Source: Alistipes sp. ZOR0009
GTDB lineage: Bacteria > Bacteroidota > Bacteroidia > Bacteroidales > ZOR0009
Assembly (NCBI RefSeq): GCF_000798815.1
Contig: NZ_JTLD01000004.1
Coordinates: 310,001-374,000 of the forward strand
Direction of reading: 5' to 3'
Length of the DNA stretch: 64,000 nt
The notes under the pieces were generated by a model. The model was not told the DNA's origin and searched no databases. It worked only from the letters and a program-made list of their open reading frames with translations. The position numbers and the translations under genes were made by a program. Below are positions 17,659 through 27,622 of the stretch, in pieces (within the stretch, counting starts at the first letter, position 1; every line of letters begins with the position of its first letter).

Positions 17659-19668
17659 ATGAGTAAGGAATTTGGATACATTGAGCACGACAAGCACTTA
17701 CGACCATATGCTGAAATCATTGAGAAAAGGTTTTCAAAAGCTATTTGTAAGGAAATCAACTTAACAGGAGGCAAAAGCACCCTCTCTGAGTTTGCCAATG
17801 GTTACATCTACTTTGGGCTGCACAAGATAGCCGACGGATGGGTATTTCGGGAATGGGCTCCGAACGCAAAACGAATTTACCTAGTTGGCGATTTTAACCA
17901 ATGGCAGGAGCGGGAGTCGTATCGCCTATTTCATATTGAAAATGGAATATGGGAAATATGGCTAAATCCAAATCAGCTAAAACATGGACAACACTACAAG
18001 CTGATCATTCACGGAGATAGCGGTAAATTTGAAAGAATACCCGCTTGGGCTAAAAGAGTTGTACAAAACGAGTATACTAAAATTTTTTCGGCACAAGTTT
18101 GGAACCCAGTTGTAGAGTATAAGTTTAAGCATGACTACTTTAGACCAAACACATCACCCCTTGTAATATACGAATGCCATGTTGGGATGGCCTCTGAAGA
18201 GGAAAAAGTAGCTACCTACAACGAATTCAGGGAGAATATACTCCCCAAAGTTGCTGATCTTGGTTATAACGCCATTCAGGTGATGGCAATACAAGAACAC
18301 CCCTACTACGGATCGTTTGGCTACCACGTATCCAGTTTTTTTGCACCATCATCGCGATTTGGAACTCCAGAGGAGTTAAAACAGCTAGTTGATGCCGCTC
18401 ACGATCTAGGAATTGCGGTTATTATGGACATTGTACACTCGCATGCAGTAAAAAACGAGATTGAAGGATTAGGAAAGTTTGATGGAACAGAGACTCAATA
18501 CTTTCATGGAGGAGCGAGAAGAGAGCATCCAGCATGGGACTCTCTTTGCTTCGATTATGGGAAAAACGAAGTCATTCATTTTTTGTTATCTAACTGCAAA
18601 TACTGGTTAGACGAATTTAAATTTGACGGCTTTCGGTTTGATGGAGTAACATCCATGCTTTACTATACGCATGGACTGAACGAGGAATTTACCGGCTATA
18701 ACGACTACTACAACGGGCAGCAGGACGAAGATGCCATTGTTTACCTCATGCTAGCGAACAAGCTCATCCACCAAGTCAATCCTTACGCTATTACCATTGC
18801 GGAAGAGATGAGTGGAATGCCTGGATTAGCAACCAAGCTAGAAAATGGAGGATTCGGTTTTGATTTTAGAATGGCAATGGGCATTCCAGACTACTGGATA
18901 AGACTTATTAAAAATTACGAAGACGAAAAATGGAACCCTGGAGATATATACTGGGAGCTAACAAACCGTAGAAAGGAAGAAAAAACGATCAGCTACGCTG
19001 AAAGTCACGACCAAGCGCTTGTTGGTGATAAGACTATCATCTTTAGGCTTGTTGATGAAAAAATGTACACCCACATGATGAGGTCGTCAGCATCTTTAGC
19101 GGTTGACAGGGGCATTGCACTACACAAAATGATACGCTTAATCACGTGCGCTACCATAAACGGAGGTTACCTTAACTTCATGGGAAATGAATTTGGCCAT
19201 CCTGATTGGATTGATTTTCCGAGAGAAGGCAACGGATGGTCGTATAAGTATGCACGAAGACAGTGGAGTTTGAGCACAAACAATGATCTTAAATACACCT
19301 ACCTTTACGCTTTCGATAAAGCAATGATCCAACTCATAAAAAAAGAGAGAAATTTTCAGACACAATCGTTGCATAAGCTATGGGATAATGAGCACGATCA
19401 AGTGTTTGCGTTCAGCCGCAACCATCTTGTATTTGTATTTAACTTCCATCCAACAAATTCTTTCACCAACTACGGAATTCTAGCCAAAGAAGGGAAGTAC
19501 CAGCTGCTGTTAAGCACCGATTTTATAGAATTTGGAGGTTTTGGATTAGTTGACCAAAACGTTGAATACTTCACGCAGCCCGACTCCCAACACAGGGAAG
19601 AGAGGAAGGGATGGTTAAAACTATACATTCCGACTCGAACAGCAATTGTACTCCAAAAAGTAGACTAA
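17659..19668 (+). CDS. glgB: 1,4-alpha-glucan branching enzyme
   Basis: 669 residues from the ATG at 17659 (MSKEFGYIEHDK); the frame runs back to 17629 but those residues are atypical. Order of domains: an N-terminal CBM48 with 'FREWAPNAKRIYLVGDFNQW', the GH13 barrel, and a C-terminal beta domain. Catalytic residues: the Asp nucleophile in 'DGFRFDGVTSMLY', the Glu acid in 'ITIAEEMSGMP' and the third Asp in 'AESHDQALVGDK'. It makes the alpha-1,6 branches of glycogen. The sequence is closer to the eukaryote-like GlgB/Be1 type common in Bacteroidota than to the E. coli type. It is divergent from malQ. Confidence 0.93.
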   Translation: MSKEFGYIEHDKHLRPYAEIIEKRFSKAICKEINLTGGKSTLSEFANGYIYFGLHKIADGWVFREWAPNAKRIYLVGDFNQWQERESYRLFHIENGIWEIWLNPNQLKHGQHYKLIIHGDSGKFERIPAWAKRVVQNEYTKIFSAQVWNPVVEYKFKHDYFRPNTSPLVIYECHVGMASEEEKVATYNEFRENILPKVADLGYNAIQVMAIQEHPYYGSFGYHVSSFFAPSSRFGTPEELKQLVDAAHDLGIAVIMDIVHSHAVKNEIEGLGKFDGTETQYFHGGARREHPAWDSLCFDYGKNEVIHFLLSNCKYWLDEFKFDGFRFDGVTSMLYYTHGLNEEFTGYNDYYNGQQDEDAIVYLMLANKLIHQVNPYAITIAEEMSGMPGLATKLENGGFGFDFRMAMGIPDYWIRLIKNYEDEKWNPGDIYWELTNRRKEEKTISYAESHDQALVGDKTIIFRLVDEKMYTHMMRSSASLAVDRGIALHKMIRLITCATINGGYLNFMGNEFGHPDWIDFPREGNGWSYKYARRQWSLSTNNDLKYTYLYAFDKAMIQLIKKERNFQTQSLHKLWDNEHDQVFAFSRNHLVFVFNFHPTNSFTNYGILAKEGKYQLLLSTDFIEFGGFGLVDQNVEYFTQPDSQHREERKGWLKLYIPTRTAIVLQKVD

Positions 19669-19677
19669 AAAATAAGC

Positions 19678-19731
19678 AATAGCAGCGCTCCCAAATCACA
19701 ATTTGGGATTAACGGAAGCGTTGCTATCTCA
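19678..19731 (+). terminator. Possible terminator hairpin after glgB
   Basis: TCCCAAAT pairs with ATTTGGGA, and outside these ATAGCA..GCGCT pairs imperfectly with AGCG..TGCTAT. It starts about 10 bases past the glgB stop. There is no T-run, so it may be a processed 3' end and not a classic terminator. Confidence 0.4.
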
Positions 19732-19867
19732 TAAATAAATACCCACCAACATAAATAACGCTAATTGTTTTTAGCGGAATTACAGCAATATGGGGCTGTA
19801 TTGCGCAGTATTGCCACATATATTTCCTTAATTTTCAGCAATATTTTTAATTTTGGGCGAAAGTTAC

Positions 19868-19875
19868 TATATTTG
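19868..19875 (+). promoter_or_regulatory. Putative -7 box of the rimP-nusA-infB operon
   Basis: TATATTTG (TAnnTTTG), with a T-rich stretch about 20 bases upstream as a weak -33 region. Transcription would start near 19882, giving a leader of about 60 bases before rimP that contains the hairpin at 19904-19923. Confidence 0.55.
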
Positions 19876-19903
19876 CGCCGTAAAGGAGAAGATCCAATAC
19901 CGC

Positions 19904-19929
19904 GGGGGACACGTTTGTCCCCCCTTTTG
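19904..19929 (+). promoter_or_regulatory. rimP leader hairpin, terminator-like
   Basis: GGGGGACA (19904-19911) and TGTCCCCC (19916-19923) form a perfect 8-bp GC-rich stem with loop CGTT. CTTTTGTTAT follows. It lies between the -7 box and the rimP ATG (19943), so it would be transcribed in the leader. Its shape is that of an intrinsic terminator or attenuator that also lies close to the ribosome-binding region. Confidence 0.6.
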
Positions 19930-19942
19930 TTATCAAAAAAGT

Positions 19943-20410
19943 ATGGTAGATCAATCGTTTGTACAAAAAATAGTTGATGATAAGCTGGTGGAACTAGGCC
20001 TATTTTTAGTGGATCTAAAAATAGATACCGCCAACAGAATTGACATTGCCATTGATGGAGACAACGGCGTTGGGATAGACCAATGCATCGCAGTAAGTCG
20101 TGCCGTAGAAGGTTCGTTAGACCGAGAAAAGGAGGATTTTGAGTTAACAGTAGCCTCTCCTGGAGTTGGACAACCATTTAAGGTGCATCGTCAATACCTA
20201 AAATCCGTAGGACGCAAGGTAGAGGTCGTTTTAAACGATGGAACAAAAATTGCAGGCACGCTAAGCGATGTTGGCACAGAATATTTCGAGGTTACCTACA
20301 GCGAAAAGCAGCTGATAGAGGGAACTAAGAAAAAGCAAGCCGTAGAGGTAAAGAAGCAGTTCGCTTTTACCGAGGTAAAAACAACAAAAGAAGTAGTATC
20401 ATTCAAGTAG
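19943..20410 (+). CDS. rimP: Ribosome maturation factor RimP
   Basis: 155 residues from the ATG at 19943. The frame runs back to 19853 through the leader hairpin, so the upstream start is rejected. RimP helps mature the 30S subunit. Seen are 'LGLFLVDLKIDTANRIDIAIDG', 'GVGIDQCIAVSRAVEGSLD' and 'FELTVASPGVGQPFKVHRQY', which is the RimP signature region, followed by an SH3-like C-terminal domain ('VEVVLNDGTKIAGTLSDVG'). First gene of the classic rimP-nusA-infB operon. Confidence 0.95.
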   Translation: MVDQSFVQKIVDDKLVELGLFLVDLKIDTANRIDIAIDGDNGVGIDQCIAVSRAVEGSLDREKEDFELTVASPGVGQPFKVHRQYLKSVGRKVEVVLNDGTKIAGTLSDVGTEYFEVTYSEKQLIEGTKKKQAVEVKKQFAFTEVKTTKEVVSFK

Positions 20411-20425
20411 ATAAGTTCGTTGCAG

Positions 20426-21664
20426 ATGGAAAATCTAAACCTTACAGAAACGTTCGCGGAGTTTAAGCAGCTCAAGAACATCGACCGCCCTACCATGATG
20501 AGCGTACTCGAAGACGTATTTCGAGGCCTGCTTATCAAACTTTACGGGAGCGACGAGAACTTCGATATCATTGTCAACATAGACAAGGGTAATCTGGAGA
20601 TTTACCACAACCGTATTGTAGTAGCCGACGGCGAACTAGAGGATCCAACCAAGGAAATTCCACTTAGCGAAGCAAAAAAAATCGATGAAGAATACGAGGT
20701 AGGAGAAGAAGTATCGGAAGAAGTTCGATTTGAAAAATTTGGACGTCGCGCCATACTTGCACTACGCCAAAACCTAGCTGGCCGCATTCTTGACTTAGAA
20801 AAGGCAAGCATCTTTGACAAGTACAAAGATCGCATTGGGCAGGTAATAAATGGCGAGGTTTACCAAGTATGGAAGAAGGAGATTTTGGTGCTTGATGAGG
20901 AAAATAACGAACTTATCCTCCCACGTACCGAACAAATTCCTGCCGATTTCTACCGAAAAGGAGATACTATAAAGGCAGTAGTTGTACGCGTAGAAATGCG
21001 CAACGCAAGTCCGCTAATTATACTTTCTAGAACATCACCTGTATTCTTAGAAAGGCTATTTGAGCAGGAAGTTCCAGAAATTTTTGATGGCTTAATCACC
21101 ATTAAAAAGATTGTTCGCGTACCTGGCGAGCGTGCAAAAGTTGCCGTAGAAAGTTACGATGAACGCATTGATCCAGTAGGAGCTTGCGTTGGAATGAAGG
21201 GCTCCCGCATCCACGGAATAGTACGTGAGTTACGCAACGAAAATATTGACGTAATCAACTTTACGAATAATACCCAACTTTTTATTTCGCGCGCGCTTAG
21301 CCCTGCTAAGATCAGCACAATTAAGCTGGATGAAGAAAACAAAAAGGCTGATGTTTACCTAAAACCAAACGAGGTTTCGTTGGCTATTGGTAAGGGTGGC
21401 CTAAACATTAAGTTGGCCGGACAGCTGACTGGATACGACATCGATGTATACCGCGAAAGCGTTGAGGATGAAGAAGACGTATCGCTAGATGAATTCAGCG
21501 ACGAAATTGAAGGATGGATCATCCAGCAGCTCAAGAATATTGGCTGCGATACGGCAAAGAGCATCTTGGAGATATCTGTCGCCGAGCTGGTTCGCCGCAC
21601 AGACCTTGAAGAGGAAACCGTTCTCGAGGTTGTAAACATACTACGCTCAGAATTTGAGGAGTAG
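20426..21664 (+). CDS. nusA: Transcription termination/antitermination factor NusA
   Basis: 412 residues from the ATG at 20426; a TTG six bases earlier is in frame but less likely. Domains in order: an N-terminal polymerase-binding domain (to about 125), S1 (about 130-200), and two KH domains with 'VGACVGMKGSRIHGIVRELRN' and 'LAIGKGGLNIKLAGQLTGYD'. A short C-terminal extension of about 60 residues contains an acidic linker and one helical repeat. It binds RNA polymerase to govern pausing, termination and antitermination. It follows rimP by 15 bases. Confidence 0.96.
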   Translation: MENLNLTETFAEFKQLKNIDRPTMMSVLEDVFRGLLIKLYGSDENFDIIVNIDKGNLEIYHNRIVVADGELEDPTKEIPLSEAKKIDEEYEVGEEVSEEVRFEKFGRRAILALRQNLAGRILDLEKASIFDKYKDRIGQVINGEVYQVWKKEILVLDEENNELILPRTEQIPADFYRKGDTIKAVVVRVEMRNASPLIILSRTSPVFLERLFEQEVPEIFDGLITIKKIVRVPGERAKVAVESYDERIDPVGACVGMKGSRIHGIVRELRNENIDVINFTNNTQLFISRALSPAKISTIKLDEENKKADVYLKPNEVSLAIGKGGLNIKLAGQLTGYDIDVYRESVEDEEDVSLDEFSDEIEGWIIQQLKNIGCDTAKSILEISVAELVRRTDLEEETVLEVVNILRSEFEE

Positions 21665-21720
21665 TAATATGTAAAGAATAGTTTTTAACTTTAGCCTTCA
21701 TAAAAATCGATAGGATAAGT

Positions 21721-24700
21721 ATGACGCAGGACAAATCAACCAGACTCTTTAAAGCAGCGAAAGAGTTTAATGTAGGGGTACAAACTATTGTAGATTTCCT
21801 TCATAAAAAAGGAGTTCAGGTAGAAGCGAACCCCAACGCCAAAATAAATACCGATGCATACCTATTGCTCGAGAAAGAATTTGGTAAGGAATTTAAGCTT
21901 AAAGAAGAAGCCAGCCGGGTGGATTTAAAAAGCATGCGCGAGAAGAAAGCTCCCGTGTCTATAGACGATGTGAGCAAGAATCGCGACCTTACCGATGACG
22001 ATGAAGAAGAGGGCGATGATGACGATTCTGCAAAGAAAATCATCGTTAAAGATACAACGAGCACGGAACGCCGTAAGCCTGCCGAACCGGAAGTTGAGAA
22101 GGTTGAAGTGCCCCAAATAAAGGGTCCAAGCATAGTTGGCAAAATTAACCTTGAGGATATGCGCTCTAAACGTCCTGCTGCTGAGGAAGAGCCTGCACAA
22201 CCAGAGGTTAAGGAACAAGTTATGGCAAAGGAGGAACCGGTTAAGATTGCGGAGGTTGAAAAACCTCTAGTAGAATTAAAATCGGAAGAACCCACCAAAG
22301 TTGCAGAGCCTGTAGTAGCCAAAGTTGAACCTGCACAACCTGCTGCTGCCACGGTTACCCTTATCGAAACAAAAGAAAATGCAGCGCCAGCTGAAGAGGC
22401 TAAACCTGCTAAGAAAACCGAAACAAGCGAAGGCAAACATAATAATCGCCCAGAGCCAACTCCAACGTCGAAACCTGAGGTGGCAAAACCTGTAGAGGGC
22501 AAGGTGGGCGTTGAAGAAACGAAAACAGAATTAGTGAAAGAAGTTGAAAACGAGATGGTGGCTGAAGCAGCCTCCGAAAACGGCGAAGAGCTGTACAGAG
22601 CCGAAGTTGAGAAGCTTTCGGGCCCTACAGTAGTAGGAAAAATAGATCTATCAGCATTCGCGCCAAAGAAAAAACCTGTTGCAACATCGGCTGCAAACGC
22701 AGCAGCAGCGGCAGATAAGAATAAAAAGAAGCGTAAGCGTATAAAGCCGGACCAAAAGGTTAACGTAGAGAACGCTGCTAAGCCACAGGAACAACGCCCT
22801 CAATTCCCTCCAAGAGACAAGCCGCTTCAAAAGGGGCCTAAGCAAACTGACGCAAACCGTCAGCAAGGAGGTGGAAATAGACCTAACCAACCTGGAAATG
22901 CACAACAAGGACAGGGAGGTAACCGTCCTAGTTTACCAAATCGCAATGCAGGAGGAAACAATGCAAACCGTCCGAAGATTACGGCCAAGCGCCCAGTACA
23001 TAAGGAGGTTAGCGATGAGGATGTACAAAAACAAATTAAGGATACACTTGCCCGTTTGACCTCTAAGGGAGCCAAAACGAAGAGCTCAAAATATCGTAGA
23101 GATAAGAGAGACGATGTTCGCCAGCGTATGATGGAAGAACAGGAGATGGCCGACGCAGAACGTAACATCATTAAGGTTACCGAGTTTGTTACCGTAAACG
23201 AACTTGCAAACATGATGGACGCACCTGTAACGGATGTAATCGGAGCCTGTATGAACCTCGGGTTGATGGTATCTATCAACCAACGTTTGGATGCGGAAGC
23301 ACTTGTACTAGTAGCTGAAGAGTTTGGCTACAAGGTAGAGTTCGTTGCTGCGGATATTCAGGAGGCAATTCAAGAGGTAGAAGACTCTCCAGAAGATTTA
23401 CTACCACGTTCTCCAGTTGTAGCGGTGATGGGACACGTTGACCACGGTAAAACCTCGCTTCTCGACTACATTCGTAAAGCAAACGTTATTGCAGGCGAAG
23501 CTGGTGGTATTACACAGCACATTGGAGCTTACTCTGTAAAGATTGACGATAATAGAAGAATTACCTTCCTTGATACACCAGGACACGAAGCGTTTACAGC
23601 GATGCGTGCCCGTGGAGCGAAAGCTACCGACGTTGCAATCATTATTATTGCGGCAGACGACAGCGTGATGCCTCAAACCAAGGAAGCAATTAACCACGCA
23701 GTGGCTGCAGGCGTGCCAATGGTATTTGCCATTAATAAGGTAGATAAGCCTGGAGCGAATGCTGATAGGATTCGTGAGCAGCTGGCTGCCATGAACTACT
23801 TGGTAGAAGACTGGGGTGGAAAGTACCAAGTACAAGAAATTTCGGCAAAGCAAGGACTAGGAATAGAGGAGCTACTTGAGAAAGTGCTACTTGAATCGGA
23901 ACTTTTAGAGTTGAAAGCTAATCCAAATAAGAATGCAGTAGGTACTGTAATTGAGTCGACCCTTGATAAGGGACGTGGATACGTAACTACGATGCTGGTA
24001 CATGCTGGAACGCTTAATATCGGTGATGTTGTTCTATCTGGACAATACTACGGTCGCGTGAAGGCAATGTTTAACGAACGCGGAAAGAAGATTACCAAAG
24101 CGGGCCCATCGACACCAGTACTAATGCTGGGATTGAACGGAGCACCTACTGCGGGAGAAACCTTTAACGTGCTAGACGAACGTGAGGCAAAGGATATTGC
24201 CAACAAGCGCGAGCAGCTACAACGTATGCAAGGGCTACGTGCCACCAAGCACATTACGCTCGACGAAATTGGTCGTCGTATTGCAATTGGAAACTTCAAG
24301 GAACTTAACGTTATTGTTAAGGGTGACGTAGACGGATCGATTGAAGCGCTTACAGACTCGTTGATTAAGCTTTCGAATGAGGAGGTACAGGTTAACGTGA
24401 TTCACAAAGCGGTTGGACAGATTTCTGAGTCGGACGTACTGCTTGCAGCAGCATCGAACGCGGTGATTGTAGGTTTCCAAGTTCGCCCATCGACTAACGC
24501 ACGCCGTTTGGCCGAGAAGGAAGGAATTGAAATTCGCCACTACTCGATTATTTACGACGCCATTAACGAGGTGAAGGATGCAATTGAAGGTATGCTATCG
24601 CCAGAGCTTAAGGAGGAAACTACCTGCTCGGTTGAAGTAATGAACGTATTCAAAATCACCAAGGTGGGTACGGTTGCAGGATGTATCGTAAGAGAAGGAA

Positions 24701-24912
24701 CTGTAACGCGTAATACCAAGATTCGCATCATCCGCGACGGTATTGTAATCTACACCGGAGATTTGGGCTCGTTGAAACGCTTTAAGGATGACGTTAAAGA
24801 GGTGAAGACAGGCTTTGAATGCGGTTTGAACATCAAGAACTACAACGACCTGAAGGAGGGAGACTTCATTGAAGGATTTGAAGTGGTTGAGATTAAGAAA
24901 ACGCTTGACTAA
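21721..24912 (+). CDS. infB: Translation initiation factor IF-2
   Basis: 1063 residues. It delivers fMet-tRNA to the ribosome. The N-terminal HTH-like IF2_N segment ('[21 protein letters not shown]') is followed by about 400 residues of low-complexity linker, first acidic and Glu/Pro/Val-rich, then basic with Asn/Gly/Gln blocks. The GTPase domain starts near 565 with the P-loop 'GHVDHGKTS', then 'DTPGHEAF' and 'NKVDKP'. Domains II to IV follow ('[16 protein letters not shown]'). The long linker is usual in Bacteroidota. It ends the operon and is followed by a strong terminator. Confidence 0.97.
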   Translation: MTQDKSTRLFKAAKEFNVGVQTIVDFLHKKGVQVEANPNAKINTDAYLLLEKEFGKEFKLKEEASRVDLKSMREKKAPVSIDDVSKNRDLTDDDEEEGDDDDSAKKIIVKDTTSTERRKPAEPEVEKVEVPQIKGPSIVGKINLEDMRSKRPAAEEEPAQPEVKEQVMAKEEPVKIAEVEKPLVELKSEEPTKVAEPVVAKVEPAQPAAATVTLIETKENAAPAEEAKPAKKTETSEGKHNNRPEPTPTSKPEVAKPVEGKVGVEETKTELVKEVENEMVAEAASENGEELYRAEVEKLSGPTVVGKIDLSAFAPKKKPVATSAANAAAAADKNKKKRKRIKPDQKVNVENAAKPQEQRPQFPPRDKPLQKGPKQTDANRQQGGGNRPNQPGNAQQGQGGNRPSLPNRNAGGNNANRPKITAKRPVHKEVSDEDVQKQIKDTLARLTSKGAKTKSSKYRRDKRDDVRQRMMEEQEMADAERNIIKVTEFVTVNELANMMDAPVTDVIGACMNLGLMVSINQRLDAEALVLVAEEFGYKVEFVAADIQEAIQEVEDSPEDLLPRSPVVAVMGHVDHGKTSLLDYIRKANVIAGEAGGITQHIGAYSVKIDDNRRITFLDTPGHEAFTAMRARGAKATDVAIIIIAADDSVMPQTKEAINHAVAAGVPMVFAINKVDKPGANADRIREQLAAMNYLVEDWGGKYQVQEISAKQGLGIEELLEKVLLESELLELKANPNKNAVGTVIESTLDKGRGYVTTMLVHAGTLNIGDVVLSGQYYGRVKAMFNERGKKITKAGPSTPVLMLGLNGAPTAGETFNVLDEREAKDIANKREQLQRMQGLRATKHITLDEIGRRIAIGNFKELNVIVKGDVDGSIEALTDSLIKLSNEEVQVNVIHKAVGQISESDVLLAAASNAVIVGFQVRPSTNARRLAEKEGIEIRHYSIIYDAINEVKDAIEGMLSPELKEETTCSVEVMNVFKITKVGTVAGCIVREGTVTRNTKIRIIRDGIVIYTGDLGSLKRFKDDVKEVKTGFECGLNIKNYNDLKEGDFIEGFEVVEIKKTLD

Positions 24913-24937
24913 TAGAGCAAATTTAGCATATACCAAA

Positions 24938-24964
24938 AGGGCATCGAACTTGATGCCCTTTTTT
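24938..24964 (+). terminator. Terminator of the rimP-nusA-infB operon
   Basis: GGGCATC (24939-24945) pairs with GATGCCC (24952-24958) around a 6-base loop, followed by six Ts. It begins 26 bases after the infB stop. Confidence 0.85.
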
Positions 24965-25019
24965 GCGTTACCCAGCACCATGCAGGGAGTGCCCTGCCCT
25001 ATCTCGGAGAATTAACGGT

Positions 25020-26552
25020 ATGAAAAAGGTATTGACCCTCGTATTTACGCTTGTTACGCTTATCTCTACTTGTCTTGCCGGTCCTGCTAAGAGCATTGCC
25101 CCCAAGCGGGAGATGCGGGCGGCCTGGATTGCCTCGGTTGAAAACATAGATTGGCCATCGAAAGCTGGGCTATCGGCTGAGGAGCAAAAGAAGGAGCTAA
25201 CCGCCTTAGTTGAAAAACTAAATGAGGTAGGAATCAACACTATCGTACTACAAATTAGGCCCTACGGCGATGCGCTTTACGAGTCGAAAATAGAGCCTTG
25301 GTCGAAATACCTAACAGGGAAGCAAGGTGTAGCACCGCAATCGGGGTTTGATCCGCTGTCGTTTATGATTGAGGAGTGCCACAAGCGGTACATGGAACTT
25401 CATGCCTGGTTTAACCCTTACAGGGTAGCCAAGACAGACGATGCAGAGGTGAATGCGCAGCATGTAAGCCGTAAGCATCCGGAGTGGCTCGTTACGTATG
25501 GCAAGCTAAAGGTTTTAGACCCAGGGTTACCGCAAACGCGCGAATACGTAACGCAGGTAATTATGGATGTTGTACGTCGGTACGACGTGGATGGCATTCA
25601 CTTAGATGACTACTTCTACCCCTACAAAATAAAAGGCGTTGAATTTAACGATAAGAGCTCTTTTGCAGCGCATTCGCGAGGTTTTAAGCCATCGCAAAAG
25701 AATGACTGGCGAAGGGACAACGTTAACCTTATCATTAAAATGCTTGCCGACAGCATACACGCCGCTAAACCATACGTAAAGTTTGGAGTATCGCCATTCG
25801 GAATATGGCGAAATAAGAAATCGGATGCGCGCGGATCGGAAACGAACGGTGGGCAAAATTACGACGATTTGTATGCCGATATTTTGCTATGGCTACAAAA
25901 CCGTTGGGTAGATTACATTGTGCCGCAGCTGTACTGGCATATCGGAATGAAATCGGCCAACTACGAAACGCTGGCCAAATGGTGGGCAGCCAACTGCCAC
26001 GGGGTACCACTCTATATTGGACAGGGTGTTTACAAGATAGATGCCCAATCAAAAGATAAGGCATGGGCAGATGGAAAGGAGATAGCACGACAAATAACCC
26101 TGAACCGAAGCATACCACAGATACAGGGAAGCTTTTTCTATAGCGCCAAGTCGTTTATGCAAAATCCGATGGGCTTAAACAGCAAGCTAAAAAAAGAATT
26201 TTACCGCTACCCTGCGCTTATTCCGACCACACCACGGTTAGATAGCATTGCCCCCGCCAAACCCACCAACCTTGTGGCTAAAAAAGGAGCTTCGATCATA
26301 AAGCTGAGCTGGGCTGCAGGAGATAGCACTGCTACCGATGGGGAAAAAAGTCGCTACTACGTGGTTTACCGGTTTGATGATGATGATGACCTAAATAACC
26401 CAGCCAACATATATACCATTACAAGAGATACAAGTATCACCCTAAAAAGAAGGCAAGCGCTTGAGCGGGGAAAGGTACGCTTCTGCGTAACAGCACTTGA
26501 CAGGCTAAGCAACGAGAGTGAGCCTACCGAGAAAGTAACGGTGAGAATGTAG
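25020..26552 (+). CDS. GHL10-type (DUF187) glycosyl-hydrolase-like secreted protein
   Basis: 510 residues from the ATG at 25020, which gives a clean signal peptide (MKKVLTLVFTLVTLISTCLA); the frame upstream runs through the infB terminator. The main domain is the GHL10 barrel: 'EMRAAWIASVENIDWP', 'GINTIVLQIRPYGDALY', 'LHAWFNPYRVAK', the acidic 'DGIHLDDYFYPY' and 'YIVPQLYWHIG'. The C-terminal 100 residues are a fibronectin-III-like domain ('PAKPTNLVAKKG', 'SRYYVVYRFDD'). Related proteins such as YngK act on peptidoglycan or its fragments, but substrate is not proven. The signal contains a Cys (STCLAG) that might also serve as a lipobox. Confidence 0.85.
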   Translation: MKKVLTLVFTLVTLISTCLAGPAKSIAPKREMRAAWIASVENIDWPSKAGLSAEEQKKELTALVEKLNEVGINTIVLQIRPYGDALYESKIEPWSKYLTGKQGVAPQSGFDPLSFMIEECHKRYMELHAWFNPYRVAKTDDAEVNAQHVSRKHPEWLVTYGKLKVLDPGLPQTREYVTQVIMDVVRRYDVDGIHLDDYFYPYKIKGVEFNDKSSFAAHSRGFKPSQKNDWRRDNVNLIIKMLADSIHAAKPYVKFGVSPFGIWRNKKSDARGSETNGGQNYDDLYADILLWLQNRWVDYIVPQLYWHIGMKSANYETLAKWWAANCHGVPLYIGQGVYKIDAQSKDKAWADGKEIARQITLNRSIPQIQGSFFYSAKSFMQNPMGLNSKLKKEFYRYPALIPTTPRLDSIAPAKPTNLVAKKGASIIKLSWAAGDSTATDGEKSRYYVVYRFDDDDDLNNPANIYTITRDTSITLKRRQALERGKVRFCVTALDRLSNESEPTEKVTVRM

Positions 26553-27622
26553 CAGGGGAAAGCAATGAGATTATAAAATAGTCGTGGAGAAGGGAAACGT
26601 AATATATTTAATGTAAAAAGGATTACAGTCCCCTACCCCTGCCGAAGACTCCCGCTACCCACTAAGCGCTATACAAAATAGCGTACACAAAAAGAAAATG
26701 CTATAACAGCAAACAGGTAATGGCCTATAAATAGAAAATACGACTGCGAGTAATCTAGCTAACCTAGTAAATATTGATCGGAAGCAAATACGTTTTCGAT
26801 CTCTTTTTTTTACATCCTGCAGAAAACAAATGCATAAAAAGCTATGCAAATTGACAGCCTCCGATACCCATCATGTGAGCATGTTTGCTACAAATAAATA
26901 ACCTGTAACCCGTTTGACATAGCCATTTTAAACGATTACCAGCCATTTTAAAGCGATTAACATGCCATTTTACCATCTTACAATCCCGTTTTTACCATTT
27001 ACACAGATGTTTTTACGGTTTACATGCCCGTTTTTTAGCTTTACATACGCTGTAATACATCTTACAACCTTGCATTTATATTTTACAGCATCTGCATAAC
27101 GATTGACATACCTGTTTTTTGTACTAACAGAGGTGAAGCATTACTAACATAAAGGAAATGACATGTACTAAAAGCAAGCACCTGCTCACATATACACCTA
27201 TAACACACCAAATAAATCTTCTACTAAATACGAGCAACAATAACCTCCTAGGAAAGAAAGTAGACCATTAACCTCCATTAAAAGCGTTAGCCCTACCATA
27301 AAAAACAAAAGAGTAGCCATCATCTAAATAAAATTAGGAAGAATAGCATAAAACATCCCTCGATAAAAGAAACAGTGTGCAAAAAATAGGCATTTTTAAG
27401 GCTATAACGAGCAATCTAACCACATAAATACATATAAATCAAACTAACAAACATTTACACATAAATACAATCATATCAATCCGCTTTAAAAAGCCTGTAT
27501 TGCAATAATTACACTTAAACTGAAATTCAAAAACAACAACCCACAAGCTAACGTTTATTATTTCATGTAAAAATTCTTATATTAAACATAAAGCTATTTG
27601 ATGAATGTTTTGTAAATTGAAC
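26553..27622. other. 1.07-kb AT-rich non-coding region
   Basis: No convincing gene. It contains the degenerate 21-nt array at 26914-27164. Upstream at 26781-26792 there is a 12-base word (GAAGCAAATACG) identical to part of the other array at 44.4 kb. The right part (27170-27600) is very AT-rich and should include the promoter of the 27623 gene, but no good TAnnTTTG was found. Confidence 0.6.
26914..27164. repeat. Degenerate tandem array with 21-nt period (about 11-12 units)
   Basis: Units begin with TTAC, TTGAC or TAAC at 26914, 26936, 26957, 26978, 26999, 27020, 27041, 27062, 27083, 27103, 27124 and 27144. The steps are 22, 21 (seven times), 20, 21 and 20. Most units then have a C/G-containing centre followed by a T-run (CCATTTTA, CCGTTTTT, ATGTTTTT). 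Sequence identity between units is low, but the phase is kept. A frame at 26962-27099 is open for 45 codons and reads as hydrophobic heptads ending in Phe/Leu-Thr; this is probably a by-product of the period. Confidence 0.7.

Noticed and set aside
26962-27099. 45-codon frame in the 27-kb array reading as F-x-F-T heptads
   Set aside because: Again a product of the 21-base period and T-rich second codon positions. No start context, no homology and stops directly upstream.
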